A stretch of 64,000 bases of DNA from Manihot esculenta (taxonomy: Eukaryota; Streptophyta; Magnoliopsida; Malpighiales; Euphorbiaceae). The position numbers and the translations under genes were made by a program. The notes beneath the pieces are model-generated. The model was not told where the DNA came from. It did no database searches and saw nothing but the letters and a program-made list of their open reading frames with translations. Each line of letters begins with the position of its first letter. Position 1 is the first letter of the stretch. Below are positions 22,848 through 35,646 of this stretch, one piece after another. The stretch is taken from the NCBI RefSeq assembly GCF_001659605.2, contig NC_035161.2, forward strand, positions 34,629,191 through 34,693,190. The letters are read 5' to 3'.

Positions 22848-25800
22848 CTACAGTGGTTCAGTATCACTATCTGAATCCAGAAAGCTATATTCTTTCAATC
22901 CATCAAGCTTAATAAGCACTGTTCCTCGGTTCTCTTCGCTCCATCTAATCCCCTCCCTTTCCAGAAGTTTTATGATCTGAAAATAGTAAATAGCAAAATA
23001 TAATAATCAAAATGGCTGACAAGTTAATTAATAGTTTTTGGTCGCTTAGCTTTTGTTGGAATAGCCACATTTCAATATTCCAAATTGTCCAGATACAAGA
23101 TATGAAACCTGAACTTTGCAAGATATTAGGATGCACTATGAACATCCCTAACCACTTCTATTAGAAATTGAATCATTTGATTCACCGTCACTTCTCGGTG
23201 TTTTCTGTTTTGATGCCCAAATATGTACCAACGGATTTGACGCTTAAGCACACAATTAAAAAGAAACAAAAAGTAAAGCCTTAAACATTCTTATCAAAAT
23301 TGTCCAGAATCAGACACACATGGGGAAGGGAGAGAGGGAGAGGGAGAGAAAGAGAGAAAGAAGATGGTAGTGCTAAGACAAGAACCGTACTGCTTGTTTG
23401 AGTTTTGACTTTCCCACACCATGACTTCCACATCCTGTGATTACTCTGAGATTTTGAATTGCTGAAGCATACACAAATAGTTAAATAGGACTACAAAAGT
23501 CAGAAAAGCTGACATGATAGACACTTGTGAAGCCAGGGGAATGTTTGGTGGAAAAGACACTCACAACGAACATATGTTCCAAAGAGAAGGTGAAGTTTCA
23601 ATAGCTTCATTGCTTGTTTGACATGCTGCCCATGCAAATCAATCGTTATTATATTTTCTATGCCCTTGTTTCTGCAGAGAACTAACGATATTTTAGCCCA
23701 TGCTTAGATAGTAAATGTAGATTGTAGAGTCAAATAAACAAAATTATCTGCATCCTTTGGGGCATTGTTCTGTGCACTGACCTAGCTTTAAAAATATCCT
23801 GGCTTGCTCTTTCGTCTGCTGCTTGAGCCAATTTAGTTTGTAATTTGCCCTGTCCAATTGCAAGACACCAAGACAATGTCTCATGAAAGTTCACCAGCTT
23901 AAAGCAAATATAAACATAACATAAATCTCATAAAACTATAAAGAGAAAAGAAGGAAAAAAAAAAGGGAAGGATGGGGGGGGCGGGGTTCGTTCGATATGG
24001 TCCAGAAGAACTACAAGGGTGAAGTAACTGGAATCACAACCAAAAGGCATTTAGATCTGTCATAAAAAAATGAAATAACACTAATGTGACATCCTCACAA
24101 AGCAATCTATAAAACATAAGTTTAACGGGTACAATTGGATACCTTAAAGGACATCACTGAAAGAGGTCAAAAGCACAAAACATTCTGGCTTCCCCTTCCA
24201 GCAGTTTTAAAATATATCCATGGCAGAATCTAAAGTGTAAAATAATACATCTTTAAGCATTACAATAATAGTGGGAAGCTATGCAGTCCAAGAATTACAA
24301 TATTTGCAGGAAAAAGGTTAGATCAAGTAGATTAAATCAACAAGGCGATGAAGTAGACTTAAATGCCAAAACATATAATGACATAAACAAAAATGTAAGT
24401 TAGAAGCAGGCTTACCTGGTCTGAAAGATAGGCTGCATATTCCCGTTCTCCCTTCGAATATGCTACTGCAGCCTGCAGAAGAACTTGTCAGACATGTTAT
24501 AACCAATAAATTGTAATCTTACACTATATTTGGCAAAACAGAAGGTAATGCAAGTTCCTTTTAACCCTCCTGTTTGGAATCAAGAACTTTACACCAATTC
24601 AATTTAACTGATTTCTTTGCTAGCAATTTTCTTGTTTAGAATGAAAGCATCCAATTCTGTTCAACTTAAAACAAAATCATTTTAAAAGAAATTAATTGGA
24701 AAGGTTCATTTGCAACAAAAGAAATATAGTAAGGCAATATGCATGGAAATACACAATTATGCCTATTGTTCATAGAAATTTTGAAAAAGAATAGACAATG
24801 GTAGATTATAAGGAAACATTATGAAACCTTCCATGGGCTGAGATTTTCAGTATTTACAGTAAAGTGAGAATTAGATAAAATAAAACCATGAAAAACTCCA
24901 GCTATATGCTAAACAAGCGAAGGTGGTTACAATTATGAAACTTTAAAAAAATCATCCTTGACTTTCGAAGAGCCTCCATCCAAACAAGCTATTAAAAACT
25001 TTGGATGTAGTATTTAACATAGTTGTGAAAGACTCAAGGTGCACCAAGGGGATTTGGAACCTAGGCACAAGGCGCAGGCCAGCACTCGAACATCGGGATG
25101 CACAAAAAACAAATCTATTAAAATTCAACATAAAGCTAAATGCAATGAAATCAAGTACCAAACATCAAATGCAACATAATCTTTACTTATTTGCTATTTT
25201 CACAATCACAATTCACAAATCACATTATCACAGTCCACATTCACAATAAACTCTAAATTATTGTTTGCTAACTATATTCACCAATCACAATTTACTTTGA
25301 TTAATTAACATGTTAATAATACAAACAGATAATTAACATAAAGTTAAAAAAAATCAACAGTAACAGCATAGCAGCAGGCTGGTTGGCAATGTCAGAGCAG
25401 CATGCTAGCAACATGACAGCCATAGGGAGAGAAAGAGTAAAGAGAAAGAGAATGAAGAAAAAGAGAAAAAATAAAGAAAAGGAGGAGAACGATAAACTTA
25501 AAAAAAAAAGGAACTAAATGTTGAGAATGAACTGAAGAGATGAAATATAGGTATGTTGAAGTCTTAAAGACTGGTTTTTCTTCCTCTTCATCCTCTTTTT
25601 TCTCTTCCTTTTTCTTCCTCTTCTTCTTCTTTTTTTTTTTTCCCCTCTTTTTCCTTCTCTCTCCTGCGGCTGCTGCTGAAGTTATTGTCCTAAAATTTAA
25701 AGTCTAGGGCAAACTCTGAAGCCCTTTTATACAGGGCGCCTGGAAGAGCACAGGCGTCCCTTGCCCATGCACTGCGCCTGGTGCGCCTCAGGCACAGCGC

Positions 25801-28800
25801 CCGCCTGGCACCATCCCTGGCGCCTGCACGCCTCTTTCATAACACTGGTATTTAACACCATCAAAGGCATCAAAGTAACAAAACAATAGCAAAACTTACT
25901 TTTTGGTAGTAAGATCTCATTGAATCCCAATGCTGCTTAGCAGATTGTCGAAACAGGTGATACTCAGCCCCCTTAGCTGCAATTCCAAGAAAGTCAGCAG
26001 TAGAAGGATATATTATAGTAGAACTATAATGTCCACGCATTGCAAGACAAGCAGAGTTCAGAATCTATTGCAAAAAGCATTCATCATATAACATCAAATT
26101 TCAATGTGGTAACAGGATCATATTGAAATAACGGATTCCAGAAGTGTAACAAAAAGAACTAATGATGAGTACCACAAGTGTCATGTTGAGAAACTGCATC
26201 ACTAGATGGACAGACATCAACTCCAGAACCCAACAACTGCATTTTCTTTACTACATTCCTCCAATTCATGGAGCCTGGTTCATGTTCAGAGCTTCTGGAG
26301 ATGTGAAACAAAGATTCCAACACCTTTTGAGGGAGATCTGACTCATTACCTCTAGGGGTGGTTAATGGAGCTTCAGAATAATTCCTGCAACAGTGAAAAA
26401 AGCAAAGTTTCTTCGTTCTGAGGTGGGTCCACTCTTGATGTTGGATGTTATGAAAATTCGACAAAAATTACATCGAAGTGAAACAATTCATAGACAGACA
26501 GACAAACTAACAGCTGATCACCCACTTTTCAGCAGGCCTAACTTAAATGATATTCCTTGTTCACCAAAAAAAAAAAAAGAAGGTAAATAACCCACAAATA
26601 TAATTTGCAGAAGTATGCTTTAATCCCAACAAGGATGAGTTGAATAACATGCCCCTAAGAAACCCACAATCTAATTTGAAGAAGTATGTAACCCACAAAC
26701 TAAGTTGACAACATGCCAACTTCCTGCAGACTCAACATTGCATTAAGCCCAAAAGTCTGTAGATTTTTCAGCAAAATTAACAGTGCATCTGACTGCGACA
26801 AAATCAGTAGGGATGTCAAAATTGCAGTCCAGTTTACATGCCCTTGGTGTAGTTGTGTCATTGAAATATTCTGAAGTAAAAAGAGGCATGCCGAAGATAT
26901 CTATTAGTTACTTAATGAAGGTAACTCTGGCTTAAATATAAGCAGCAACAAGAGTAGGAGGAACAAAATCATGTTTGATAATACCTTAGCAAGTTTTTTA
27001 ATCTTCTCCAAAAGAAATGTTTCCCCAATGCTTCAAACATCTATTCTTGAAACTAGGCCAAGGATTCATACCCATAGATACACAAAAAGATGGAAGCATT
27101 GCATGCAGGCAAACCAACATACATTGGGCATAAAAAACAACCCATTGAGCAATAATGATTAATGGCAACAACAACAACAATCAGTGTAAGATACCTGCAA
27201 TCATAGCTCCATATGCTTTCATTACCCTCATTTTCAGTTGAACGAGAAGTGCAATCAGATGCTTTATCTGTAACCTGATCAAAATATTTCAATAATTTCC
27301 ATGTAAAAACAAAGCACCGAATACATTTCCAAACATTTACTTGATAAGAAAGAAATAATGTCAATATATTTGGAGCTGACATTAAATATATTAAAGAGAA
27401 AAAATGGAAAAATAAACAATCAAACAAATAAAACTACTACAGCATCCGCAGTTGAATACCACACAACCAACTCATTTACTGGAAAGAAATCCTTGACACA
27501 ATCTGAAAAAACTCAATCAGATCAATTTCACTATTTGAAAAAAGCAACAGGCAAGTCACATAAAGACGAAATAGTGAAGAGAACAGAGAACAGGTAGCAG
27601 GTATGTTGCCATTATTACAAGAAAAAAAAATATAATCAGTACACAAACATCAATAAGATCCAGGAATGAACGATGATTTCACCTCACAACTTGAAAAACC
27701 ACTACTTCAAAGAGGATTACATGTATATTCTGAAACACAGAAATAAAGATTATCTCCTTACTTTATAATAGTACTCTGGTAGTGAACTTAAACATGAACA
27801 CTCTTACCACAACAATGCTCATGAAAAGATGAGCTTTTTTTTAAATCATACATGCCACCCACCATGAATTCGAAAATAAATTTCGATCATGCATGATTTT
27901 CATTTTTTTTTTTTGTTTTTCAGCATGATTTGAAAAAAAACTCTGAAAAGATATCTCACAGCCCAAGTGTCTTTTGTCACAACAGCAAGACAAAAAAAAC
28001 TAGATAGACTAATAAATTTTAAACATGGAAATCAACAAAAACTTTCTATAAAAATAAAACAAATCAGAGAGGTTCAAGTAATGCATAAGACATTACTTAC
28101 ATTATCATTACGCTCAGCAGCACATGCATTATCTTCTTTATAGTTCATGGGATTATTGAAATATCTACTATTCCTTGACTGCTCGTAGGAGGAAGCAGAT
28201 AAATCAAGCAACACATCTAAAGCCTGGAAATAAAAAAGTAATTTAATACATATTATGACTTTAGAAAAAGATGCACAAAACCATACTATCGAATTGCAGC
28301 AGCTAGAGCTATCCCTCCAACTACTTGCGCTTAAAAAACAATTCACTTGATTATAATATTCTTTCTCTTCGTAAACTACTCCCACGCAGATTGTAAAGCC
28401 TCAGTACATTGCTCTGTCATGAACAGATGTTAAAGAAATAAAGAATAGACACATATGCCAATCACTGCAGGCAATGGAAGTAGTAATGAGAACACATGAA
28501 AAATAAAATTAAAAAAAAAAACTCAAAATCTAAAAGATTTTGGACACGGTCCAACTCACAATTTTCTCAGTACCTTTTCAACGTCATACCCACACTGACC
28601 TGCAAAGAAAAATTTTATGATCAAACATCATATAATTGCAACACATCCACTTCAACTATAAGCATTGATTAAAATGTTAGCCATGCAATATTACCAATAA
28701 AATGTCATATGCTATCATTTTTAAGGTGGACTTGGTGTAAACGAACAAATAATAAACCGCAAGTAAACAACTCCATTGAATTAGACAAGAATCAAACTTC

Positions 28801-29796
28801 AAGTTTATTTGACCTTGTAAATTTCAACAACCAGATCACCGTGTTAACCAGTTACAAGTTCGCTTTGTTTGACTTCTCCCTTCTACAACATTCAAAATGT
28901 ATCAACTACATCTAGTCCCAGCATAGGGAAAGTAATTAACAATAGTAAATAAGATAAACCTTTCACGTCAACTCATGCTGAATCAGTGAAAATTCAATTC
29001 AACCCCGTCCCCTTCTTCTCTCCTGCTCCCTCCAAAAATTTGACCTCCATCAATATATGCATGTACATATATATGCCAGCAATTATTTATACTTTTCACA
29101 ATTCAGAACCTCGACCGATAAAATCATCTTTCCAATAGATTTAAGTAAAACATTAAGGCTGAAAAGGGCGAAAACCAAAAAATAGATAAATGAATACTCA
29201 CAGAGGACATCTCTAACAACAGCCATGCTTAGCTCGCAATCGTCACTAAGCATAGAACACAAGAACTGCTCAGCCTCTTCCTTCACCACTACACCATTAA
29301 CAAACTCCTTTGTTTTCGTTGAATCTCTCCTAGGGCTTGCGTTGATATACTCCTTTCCCAGAACCGTTGAAACCGTCCCCGTAACGGCGACGACTCTCTT
29401 CTGCTTATGATTTCCTCGAAAGCCCTTCCTGTTCACCACACTCATATTCACCTCCATATAGCCATCCGACGAGCCCAAACTAGAACCCGCAGTACTCGAG
29501 TTTAAACCCGAACCCAAGTCCAAACTCGAAACCGAACTCGTAGATGGATCCTCTAAATTATCTGTCAAATTAGCTAAGATCCCGGCCGCTTTGTTTACAT
29601 CACCGTCGCCTTCTCTGCAAGCGGAGGAGGCTTCTTCGAACGAGATGGAATCAAACGCCTCCATCAACGACAAAACCATATTAGTGTGCTGCTGCTGTGG
29701 ATTTTGCTCTCCGTCATGAGGTGCGTGGTTGCTGGACGGATTGGAGGCGCGTGAGGGACGGTGCTTCTTCTTTTTCCTCTTTGTTTGCTGCTTCAT
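22848..29796 (-). CDS. DUF1771/Smr domain-containing protein
   Basis: Eleven exons join to 1,545 nt (514 aa): 29796-29202, 28599-28574, 28223-28101, 27274-27195, 26384-26173, 25976-25900, 24472-24416, 23849-23782, 23671-23565, 23461-23391, 22976-22848. Frame is kept at every junction. The N terminus is Lys-rich. Residues ~38-78 look like a CUE/UBA-type ubiquitin-binding helix bundle (LMEAFDSISFEEA...DVNKAAGIL). DUF1771 spans about 347-413 (AKGAEYHLFRQSA...YYQKAAVAYSKG). An Smr (small MutS-related) domain follows at ~418-505, with the DLHG motif at 424-427 and TGCGSHGVGKSKLK. Smr domains in other proteins act as nucleic-acid endonucleases in ribosome rescue or DNA processing; the job of this plant family is unclear. 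Length fits the Arabidopsis Smr protein I place at At5g58720 (about 519 aa). Intron 6 (24,473-25,899) carries a transposon. Confidence 0.9.
25020..25847. mobile_element. Non-autonomous DNA transposon (hAT- or MULE-like) in intron 6 of the Smr gene
   Basis: 828 bp flanked by a perfect 10-bp direct repeat, GTATTTAACA, at 25,010-25,019 and 25,848-25,857. The ends are imperfect inverted repeats: TAGTTGTGAAAGACTCAAGG inward from the left and CAGTGTTATGAAAGAGGCG inward from the right. CAGTG-type termini suggest hAT, whose duplications are 8 bp; a 9-10-bp duplication would suit Mutator-like elements, so the superfamily is open. The right arm is GC-rich with many GGCGC motifs. No transposase is encoded. 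It lies in an intron and leaves both splice junctions untouched. Confidence 0.75.
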
Positions 29797-32700
29797 GGAT
29801 CGTATAGATTGAAGGGCTTTTGCAAAAATCGAGGAGAATTGATAGGCAGATAGATTTTGCGGAACCCTAAATTATTGGGGGCGGCAGAAATAGAAGAGAC
29901 TATGAAAAGTAAGATTGGACGCTAAAAAATCAAAAAAATAACAGACCAATGCATGCAGAGACAGGGATAAGGCAACGGATAGAGAAATTCAAGCTCCAAT
30001 TCCATCCATGGCATATAAAAATAATCGACAGAAGGTAGACGTGTTTTTTTTTTTCACCCAAAAAAAATTGACAGCAGCGAATCTCGGCCGGTACGCGTTT
30101 GATCGTGATTCCGTCTTGTAAAGAGAATCCGATTCATTTTAAGTCAATTCATAAAAGATTTGACCTCACGCTCTTTTCCTAGACATAGTCACACCACGCG
30201 CCATCCTCCTCCATTTATTCCCAATTCCGAAAGATGTCCAAATTGGTTCCTTTCCCCAAGACATACCATTGAGTTCTTTTTTTTTTTTTTTTTGGTTGTT
30301 GTGGATCTGAGCTTCAGCTGTGCAAATTTTTTGTGGCGGCGGTGCTAGTGGATTGAATAAGAAACAAAAGCTTTTTCCAACCCTCACTTGGGGTGCTACC
30401 CCTGAATTTGGTGCTTCCTTTGATTTTGGGTTTGGTTTGTAGTTTGTGGGTCTGTCATTTGTAACGTAGTCTGTTGAGATATTTAAATGCAAATTAATTA
30501 TAAGATATATAATAAATATGTGAAATTAACTGTATATGTCAAATTTAATGGTTGTTAAGCTTTTTTTTCTAAGTTTTATTTATTTAAAAAGTTATATGAA
30601 AAAATATATTCAAATAAAATAACTTGTTTGTATTATTTAATTGTGATGTTATAATATAAATAATTTTTAAGATTACTATTTTTTTTCAAGTTTTAAAAAG
30701 TAATTTAATTTGTTTAGCAATTAATTTTTTATTGATAATTTTGTTGAATGCTTAAAGTGAAAAAAATAAAAATTTTAATAATTTTTTAAAGTTTTTAGAA
30801 TTTTTTTTTAAATCGAAATTGGGAATTAATGGAGTAGAATTTAAAATTTTTCAAATTTAATTACATTATAGTTTATAAATTTTAAAAATATGTTACTTTA
30901 TTTATTTATAATATTTTGTGAGTTTATAAATTCAATTTATGAATTTTAAAAAATTAATTTAAAGTCATCAGTTTTTTTATTTTAGTGCTTATAATTATTA
31001 AACTTATAGATTATGATTTTTAAATTCTAACTGATTTTAAAATCGATAAAAATAAAGGTTAGAGCTTTAAAATTTAACTATTAAAAATAAATTGAAATTT
31101 AATGAGTGTATTATTAAATAAATAATAATAAAATTAGTAATTATATTTTTATTATAATTAATGCTTTTATATGTTCTACAGATAACTAGAAAAAATTATG
31201 CTTAAAATTTTAAGATTTAAATATTTTAGAAAATAATATTAAATTTGAAATAAAATATTTACTTTAAATTATAATTTTATAATAACAAATGAAAATAAAT
31301 ATTATTATATTTATATAAAATAATTAATTTTTATGTATTTTATAATTAAAAAAAAATAAAAATTAAAGTAAATTAATAATTTAATTTAACTAATAAAATA
31401 AATTATTAATGATATTAATTATTTAAATTATAATTTCTTTTTCTATGTATGAATTAATTGATAAATATTTTATATTAATGTAATTTAATAAAGCACATTA
31501 TATATTATATATTTTAAATGAAAGTTTATCATACTGAAAGAATTTACTCAACTGGTTAACGAATTTTATTGAGAGTGCGGTGGTCATGGGGTCAATTTCT
31601 ATTGAAAAAAATAATTATTTTTTTTAATTTAAAGAGAACATTTGAATTTAAAATATCAAATTTAAACCATTTAATTTATTAATTTATTAAAATTTGACTG
31701 ATTTATATCAAGTTGATCCGATTTTAATAAGTATCGAGTTTAATATATTAAAACAAACCAAATCATAATTTAATTTTCAATTAAATTAATTGGATAGCGA
31801 TTTTAACGATCGTTTAATCAAATAAGTTATTTTAATTTTAAATGTTAATAAAATTTAAATAACTTTTTAAGCATTTAGTAATTAGACCCTAATTTGCATA
31901 AGGTTAAGCTGAATATCGACTAAGTTAACATAAAATATATTAGTTAGGAAAGTTTCAATATTTATAAACAATTACTTATTTAATCCGTCTTATAATTTTT
32001 TTTAATTATTTTAAATATTATTCACTTTTCTTTTTTATATTTTAATTATTATATAAATTAATTATTATAATCATATTAAATTTCATATTATTTTTAATAT
32101 TATATCTCATTAATTTTTTTTTTGTCAATTGATAATTTTAACTATCTTTTAGTATTTAATTAAAACTATGTATTATTATAATGATTATATTGTTTCAATA
32201 AAATTTAATGTTTTTATTTTATATTAAAAATAGGTATAATCATACAATTTTACTATATAACTATTTAGTGTTTATATTTTTAAAATTACAATTATTCAAT
32301 CTCCAAATAAAATAAAAATTTAATGAAATTTAAAATTTAAATTAAGAGTAATATAATAAAAACTTGTCATGACGTGCATATGCCTTTAGTCTTATCTTAA
32401 ATATATAATTTTTTTTCTTTGGGAAAACTTTTTAACCACGACACATTAGTTATAAAATAATAATAAGTAAAATTATAAATTTATGGATCACCAGATGGTC
32501 TCGTTGCTTTGCATCACCGCCACCTGTAATCGTTGCTTGCTGCCGCTCACATATTTTCTCTTTTTGTGAATTATTATGCCATTTTGAGATTTCAGAAAAG
32601 ATCAATGAAAACCACAATCATAAATTAGGATACGGTTTTTTTCTATTTATATATAATTTCAGTTAGCTATTCAATATTTAAAGTAGAGTTTTTTCAATTG

Positions 32701-33006
32701 TTTTTATAAAGTATAATTTTTTTTATTTTAAAAAATATATTTTAAAGTTAATTTAAAATTTTTAATTTTAAAAAACCTCTAATTACTTAAAAATTCTTCT
32801 AATTTCGTGCAAGCACCATTATTCTAATCGCATTAACAATTTTAAGTGTAATTCACTGCACCAAGTGATTATGAATTGAAATACACAGTGAATTTCTCAT
32901 TACATCCTCTCTCTACGCTGTCCCTAGATTTTCAGTACCAAACCCCGCCCCTAAAAACATAAAATTAAAATAAATGAACAAGCCCAAGAGCAGCAGTTTT
33001 TCGCAC
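29797..33006. other. Smr-gene promoter side and long AT-rich spacer
   Basis: 29,797-30,490 is of mixed composition and should include the Smr-gene promoter and leader. 30,493-32,460 is extremely AT-rich with no ORF of note. No gene, tRNA or clear repeat structure was recognised. Confidence 0.5.
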
Positions 33007-35646
33007 CTAACTGTCCCATGGCTTTCCCTCAGCTGTTTGCATTGCTTCCTCATACACGGGGTTAATGCCCAATTTAGGTTGCTCAGAGCAGTCTGTGTAT
33101 TCTTGAATGGGCTGTTGGGTTAACAATTTTGATGCACCAAGGGAAGAATGGAACTGCTCATGCCCTGCAGCCTTCAGGAACATTAGCTCATCGTGGTTCC
33201 TTTCATAATGCAAGCACTGCATCTTCCTCCTCTGTATTTCATCCTTCACTCTCTACAAGAAGAAATGGGGAAAGTGGGTATCTATCCATTATAACATTTC
33301 AGTAAGGCATTCAAACAATTCCTAAAATCCCCAATACACATTCGTCTTCCAGAATTTAGAAACAACCATGAAATCATTTCCAGAGAGCCCATGATAGTTG
33401 GCAGTTCAATAGCTTAATCGCAAAGCAACACAAATTTCAGAGGAGCAGATTCTTAGAAGCCAACCACCTAAGGAACTAGTTAATTCTCACTGTACAGAAC
33501 ATCATGGTCAATCTTTTTTGCGTATTGGGGAGAGGATTGTAATTGGTGAAATTCAAACATCATTGTCAAACATTAAAAAGCAATAAATAAAGTAAATTCA
33601 TGATGTAGACCAAAACACACACACACACACAAATACACACACAAGTTACTTCTATAAATTTTTTTTTGTCAAATAAGTAACTTCTATAATTGATAACCAT
33701 ATAGAGTGGAGGATATGCTTCACAATGAGGCTCTTCTATCACAGCCAGAAATAAAGACTACATTGCAAATTTGCCTCATAGGAGCAATAATTTCTTACTG
33801 AATCATTCAAGGCAAAATATTACAATCATGAACTTCTACGGAAGTCCCTTTAATTGGTTCATGTATCTTGCTCATTCTGCAGTTCACAACCTCATACTAA
33901 GTTTTTGGTACCAATTTAGATTCCAATTATACACTAGTCTACAATAGGAGCCAAATCATCACTTTTATGTTAAACAAGAAAGTCCAAAACCTAAGCATCT
34001 AATTTTACCAGCACTCCTATATTTGTCATATTCATATATTGTTCAACCACCCCATATGCAAGTACCCTGAATAATAGAACATTGATAATCTTTGTTTGCA
34101 TGTTGGATTGGATCCTAACCCTCATAAACAATCAAGACTTAATAGATGAGATTGATGGAATTAGAACTTCAACACAAAAACCAAAAATGGCAGCCTGGTG
34201 CATGAGGCTCCTATCTCTGCCATGTGTGGGAAGGGTTAACTTCCCTCACCTTTCTTCCAAACTCTAATTGGAATTATGACTCCAACACAATAACGTTTTC
34301 AAAACTGTGCATCCACATCCATCTTCACCATACAGAGTATAGAAATATATTTTTCCAGCCAACAATCTGCATAGAGAATTCATTGTTGATTACCCCAATC
34401 AGTCTTTCATTGTGTACAAGTTACCTAACCTAGCCTCATTTTCTTGGCCCTCCACACAAAATGGCAGCTTAGAACAAGAAGTTCTTCCCAAGTGACAAAC
34501 CTAATACTTAAGAAACTAAATCTACCATAAAAGAGGATGCTCATGCATTGAACCATACAACATAAACCAAATTATCAAACCTAAAATAGCTAATATCATC
34601 TAGTCTGTCGTTCCCCTTCTAAAATTATATTTAGCTGTGGTCCAGCAATAAGAACTCACAAGTTTCGTTGAGAAAACGTTTAAAACAGTAAAATTCACAG
34701 CAAATATATCAACTAGTAATCAAAAGACATGACAACAACACTCTCGTAACAACAAAAACAACGAAACGTTTTTGAAACAAACCTGCAGCAGCCTCGAATC
34801 AAATTTTGGCAATCCAATTTGCTCAACAGTAAGCGAACCAAAGAAATTACCCAGCAAAGCGGCATCAGGTACAGTCAATCCCTGAACCAATCCCGTCACA
34901 AACCCACCTAAGAAGCTATCCCCTGCACCCGTGGGATCCTCTTGATTAGCCAAAAAGGGCGAAATGCTCATCTCCCCATCTTTCCAACACACCTTGCATC
35001 CATCTTCCCCATTCGTCACCACCACACAACACCACTTCTTCACCTCTTCCACATCCATAAAAACAGCCTCCTCAGATGAGACCTTTAAAACCCCAATTCG
35101 AGGCAATAGGGAACAAAACTCTGTTTCGCGTAACTCAACAAGCTTAACTGTCCCATCAACAGCATCAAACTCTCTTATTAAAGCTTGAATATCCACGAGA
35201 ACCACATCACAGATCTCAATCATTCTCTCAAGTGTCTGGCGCAATATCTCCCCGCCAACCCCAACCGCCAATCCAAAATCGAACCTCGCGTCAGGAAGAT
35301 CAGTCGGTCTAATTGCATCACATGCGCATACCCGTTTTAAGACTCGATCATGGTTTCCATTGTCGTGTACACCCGAATCAAAAAAGGCGTGAAACACGGT
35401 CGTCTTGGACGCGGGCACTAAAATTGGGCTATGATGAACTTGGTATCTAAAATCGTGGCCAACTTTGGCAACTAAACTACAAGGAATTGACATCCCATTA
35501 AGGACGCTGGCTATGAAGGAGGAGGCGCCCCCGAGAGATTCGCCAACGACGTTGTGATTTTGGATTAAAACATCGTGACAGTAGTTGCCGACAATTAAAA
35601 CACGGGGAGTGGGAGGCTGGTGGGTTTTGTGGGAAGCGGTTACCAT
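33007..35646 (-). CDS. MIK: pfkB-family inositol kinase
   Basis: Two exons (35646-34783 and 33252-33007; intron about 1.53 kb, CAG|GTTTGT ... TGTAG|AG) give 369 aa. This is a ribokinase/pfkB-fold kinase. An N-terminal LIVGNYCHDVL strand comes first, then a substrate-side GESLGGASSFIASVL motif at ~35-49. The family's second signature DPTGAGDSFLGGF is at 237-249, with catalytic D243. Arabidopsis At5g58730 (about 353 aa) is, from memory, a myo-inositol kinase that phosphorylates inositol on the route to phytate. This assignment rests on resemblance and gene order. The exon 2 tail (about 81 aa, ending EGKPWDS) lies outside the catalytic fold and is typical of this plant subgroup. The start is the first Met, just before the kinase domain. 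Confidence 0.88.
33615..33646. repeat. (AC)n microsatellite in the inositol kinase intron
   Basis: An AC run, then a short interruption and further ACAC, in the middle of the single intron. Confidence 0.8.
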
